Source of the DNA: an uncultured Desulfobacterium sp.
GTDB lineage: Bacteria > Desulfobacterota > DSM-4660 > Desulfatiglandales > Desulfatiglandaceae
Assembly (NCBI GenBank): GCA_900258555.1
Contig: LT984857.1
Coordinates: 48,744 to 112,743 of the forward strand
Direction of reading: 5' to 3'
Length of the DNA stretch: 64,000 bases
In this document: piece by piece, positions 61,928 through 64,000 of the stretch
Layout: each line of letters opens with the position of its first letter
Position numbering within the stretch: the stretch's first letter is position 1
The notes under the pieces: generated by a model
Seen by the model: only the letters and a program-made list of their open reading frames with translations
Databases searched by the model: none
Told to the model about the DNA's origin: nothing
Made by a program: the position numbers and the translations under genes

Positions 61928-62701
61928 ATGAAGTTTGCAACCTTTAACACCAACTCCGTCCGCCTGAGACTGCCTGTCATCCTGGAATGGCTCCTCCGGG
62001 AACAACCAGATATCCTCTGCCTTCAGGAAATCAAGGCCCAGGATAAGGATTTCCCTGCGGCAGATTTTGAAGGGGCGGGCTTTCATCCGGCGTTTAAGGG
62101 TCAGAAATCATATAATGGAGTGGCTATTATAAGCAGGCAAATGCCTCAGGAGGTTAAAACATCACTGACAAGCATTGAGGATCAGGAGGCGCGTTTCATC
62201 AGCGCCACCATCCTGGATGTGCCTGTAATAAACGTCTATATTCCTCAGGGTATGGCCCCTGGAACTGACAAATTTGCCTACAAGCTCCGCTGGCTGAGGG
62301 GACTTCTTGCCCATATTAAAGAGAATTATAAGAAAGAAATGCCGCTCCTGATCGCAGGCGATTTTAATGTCGCCCTTGAAACAATAGATGTGTTTGACCC
62401 GGAATCATTCAGGGATGAGGCAGGCTTTCATCCTGATGAGCAGGCCATAATGCAGGAGCTTCTGGCATGGGGACTGGTGGATATATTTAGAAAACATCAA
62501 CCGGATGGAGGGCATTACACCTTCTGGGATTACAGGATACCCAATGCCCTGAAGCGAAATATGGGCTGGCGTATTGATTATATCCTGGCCACACAGCCCC
62601 TTGCCGATAAATCTGTAATCTCATGGATTGACACCGGGGCAAGGGCGCTTCCAAAACCATCCGACCACACCTTTCTTATTGCAGAGTTTGATATGAGTTG
62701 A
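61928..62701 (+). CDS. xth: Exodeoxyribonuclease III
   Basis: AP endonuclease/3'-5' exonuclease of 257 residues. FNTNSVRLRL; LCLQEIKAQD (metal Glu); NVYIPQG; AGDFNVALE; SDHTFLIAEF near the C terminus. ATG at 61928 after ACAG, 4 bp past the metG stop, so it belongs to the same operon; an in-frame upstream start inside metG is unlikely. It repairs abasic sites. Confidence 0.94.
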   Translation: MKFATFNTNSVRLRLPVILEWLLREQPDILCLQEIKAQDKDFPAADFEGAGFHPAFKGQKSYNGVAIISRQMPQEVKTSLTSIEDQEARFISATILDVPVINVYIPQGMAPGTDKFAYKLRWLRGLLAHIKENYKKEMPLLIAGDFNVALETIDVFDPESFRDEAGFHPDEQAIMQELLAWGLVDIFRKHQPDGGHYTFWDYRIPNALKRNMGWRIDYILATQPLADKSVISWIDTGARALPKPSDHTFLIAEFDMS

Positions 62702-62728
62702 GATAACTTCGCAATAATTCAAAATGAA

Positions 62729-62783
62729 CCCCCACCCCTGCCCGCTCGCTCCCTCACTTCCTGAGGAGTTGCGAATTCAGGAG
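62729..62783. repeat. Diverged relative of the foldback arm at 56.0 kb
   Basis: Aligned with the reverse complement of 56035-56087, this stretch matches at about 39 of 53 positions, including CCCCTGCCCGC and ACTT..TGA..AGTT. The inner dyad reads TTTTGAAAA in one and TCCTGAGGA in the other, a paired change that keeps symmetry. No second inverted arm is visible, so it is solo or decayed. Confidence 0.55.
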
Positions 62784-63225
62784 ACTTATCGACCCTTAAG
62801 ATTTTCTGACCGCCCCAATCAATGATTGTCCTCGCATTCATAAGCTGGAGAGCGGGGAGTTTTGGTACGTATAATACCAGTAATCGTCAGTTTCGAGAAA
62901 GTGAAGATTAGGTACAGTAACACCATCAGCCCAATTACCCATTAATCGCCCCAGCCGCATAGCTGGTGAAACCATCTTCTATGCTCTTAGTGTTTGAGAA
63001 AAACAGAGTATCAGTCTCAGATCAATACTGGAAAACCCTGAGCATAGTAAGGGCCGGATAGGGTGGCATGATGAGGGATATGGCAGGGATATCTTTAATT
63101 TTTTGGTCAGATCTATGTCTTGGCTTGTAAACTAATGAGGCAGGGAAGATGCCGGGAATTGTCTCAGCCTATTAACTTCAACTGATCCCATAAGGAATTT
63201 TTGAAAGCAAAGTATAAAAAAACAG
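62784..63225. other. Intergenic stretch with no recognised feature
   Basis: About 440 bp between the repeat after xth and the phosphomannose isomerase stop. I see no long ORF, tRNA, array or strong hairpin with a T-run. Confidence 0.5.
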
Positions 63226-64000
63226 CTAAAGATGCCAATCGGGAACAGAGGCCCTATAAAGTGTCGCACATCCCTCAATGCGGTATCTAGAGACAATTGC
63301 CGGGACCAGAAAAGATATGCCTTGAGAAACAGCAAGCCTTTGGCCACTAACAATATCAATAATGTCTGCCATCCCTTTCAGGCATATAATAACCTCTGCA
63401 CTTCTATTCATGGCGCTTGTAAAGGTACATTTTTTATCTACGGAAATAAGAGACAGCTCGAATTCCTTTGCCGGCGTCTTGTAGATAAACTGGCAAACGT
63501 CATTTGATACCTTCTCTACTTTCCTGACATGTCCTGAATGAAACTCTACGACGTTTAGAAATTCATTTACATTTACCTGCTTAGGGGTCAACCCTCCCCT
63601 TAACACATTGTCGGAATTGGCCATTAGTTCAATGCCCAGCCCTCGCAGATAGGCGTGGGGCAGACCTGCCGGAACATATATTGCCTCTCCCGGTTCAAGC
63701 CGCACCAGATTGCAAATAGCAGGTGATAATACTCCAATGTCTCCGGGATATTCCCGATAGAGCTCTACGATCCATGAAAAAGCGGGCTCAACATCTCTAT
63801 ACTTTTCGGCAGCGGTCACAGCTTGCTTTATTGCTTCGTGTCTTACAGACACTTCCATACAGAGCAATGCAGAGAAAAAGAGCCTTAGTCCATGCCAATC
63901 AGGTCTATTTGTTAGAAGCGTGATCTCATCGGCCAGAGAAGGAATGCCTAGTTTGGCCAATAATTCCAGGATTTCTTCTATTGGCCGGAACCCAATAAGA
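63226..64000 (-). CDS. manA: Phosphomannose isomerase, type I (C-terminal part, runs off the window)
   Basis: The reading frame is open to the right edge, so the 5' part lies outside; 257 codons are visible. It reads FRPIEEILELLA near the edge, then VPAGLPHAYLRGLGIELM, the cupin metal-binding HAYL region, and NVLRGGLTPK, the signature of type I PMI. It interconverts mannose 6-phosphate and fructose 6-phosphate. The apparent start at 63960 is an internal TTG, not the true start. Confidence 0.85.
   Translation of the reverse strand, partial: LIGFRPIEEILELLAKLGIPSLADEITLLTNRPDWHGLRLFFSALLCMEVSVRHEAIKQAVTAAEKYRDVEPAFSWIVELYREYPGDIGVLSPAICNLVRLEPGEAIYVPAGLPHAYLRGLGIELMANSDNVLRGGLTPKQVNVNEFLNVVEFHSGHVRKVEKVSNDVCQFIYKTPAKEFELSLISVDKKCTFTSAMNRSAEVIICLKGMADIIDIVSGQRLAVSQGISFLVPAIVSRYRIEGCATLYRASVPDWHL

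Noticed and set aside
63132-63359. Minus-strand frame of 75 codons overlapping the manA 3' end
   Set aside because: It overlaps the well-supported phosphomannose isomerase frame and shows no motif or ribosome site.
1-64000. tRNA genes, rRNA genes, CRISPR arrays, replication origin
   Set aside because: I looked for TTCGA-type T-loops, array-like spaced repeats and DnaA-box clusters and saw none convincing; a covariance-model scan would be decisive.

Overview
The window looks like chromosomal DNA of an anaerobic Gram-negative bacterium of the Desulfobacterota (deltaproteobacterial) type. This rests on four things: an ATP-dependent class I benzoyl-CoA-reductase-like enzyme set, a long acyl-CoA catabolic operon, a complete Gram-negative division and cell-wall (dcw) cluster with a PASTA-tailed FtsI, and strong AGGAGG-type ribosome binding sites. 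I found no rRNA, tRNA or CRISPR array. The species is not identifiable from the sequence alone.

Region 1 (about 53-19820, minus strand). A TetR regulator heads a run of 17 catabolic genes reading leftwards. A near-consensus promoter (TTGACA, 17 bp, TATAAA) abuts a dyad operator candidate. In transcription order come two crotonases, the four subunits of a Bzd-type class I benzoyl-CoA reductase relative (BzdN/BcrC-, BzdO/BcrB-, BzdP- and BzdQ/BcrA-like), a multidomain Fe-S/flavin NAD(P)H oxidoreductase, an SDR, an acyl-CoA ligase, a 3-hydroxyacyl-CoA dehydrogenase, a MaoC pair, a thiolase, an amidohydrolase-fold protein, a third crotonase, an HMG-CoA-synthase/DUF35 fusion and an SCP-x-type thiolase. 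The set reads as: activate a carboxylic acid, reduce an aromatic ring, hydrate and oxidise, cleave the ring and carry out thiolysis. The substrate is unknown. Three enzymes appear to have lost canonical catalytic or metal residues, so this may be an uncharacterised pathway. Several gene junctions hold perfect hairpins or long inverted repeats.

Region 2 (about 20000-23200). This holds a secreted protein, a membrane-anchored HEAT-repeat protein, a secreted PEBP protein, a single-domain UPF0016 transporter, and a foldback with an IS110-like transposase remnant.

Region 3 (23186-43528, plus strand). The dcw cluster runs mraZ-rsmH-ftsL-ftsI-murE-murF-[histidine kinase-response regulator]-mraY-murD-ftsW-murG-murC-murB-ftsQ-ftsA-ftsZ, then a B12-type radical SAM gene. 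The promoter overlaps four 10-bp repeats that look like MraZ boxes. The two-component pair between murF and mraY is unusual and seems to have its own promoter. No ddl lies in the cluster.

Region 4 (43531-57311). This is a mixed housekeeping and signalling region: a diguanylate cyclase, an alpha/beta hydrolase, a DUF1786 protein, an EAL-like/HDOD protein, glycogen phosphorylase, cysE-cysK, an NMN-adenylyltransferase-like protein, an apgM-like phosphoglycerate mutase, a xylose-isomerase-like TIM barrel and a second 3-hydroxyacyl-CoA dehydrogenase. It also contains a 268-bp MITE-like foldback with about 59-bp inverted repeats that supplies the stop codon of the TIM-barrel gene. A diverged relative of that repeat lies near 62.7 kb.

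Region 5 (57406-64000). tmk-holB-PSP1(ricT-like)-metG-xth form a compact plus-strand operon, followed by about 520 bp of mostly featureless DNA and the 3' part of a phosphomannose isomerase gene that runs off the right edge.
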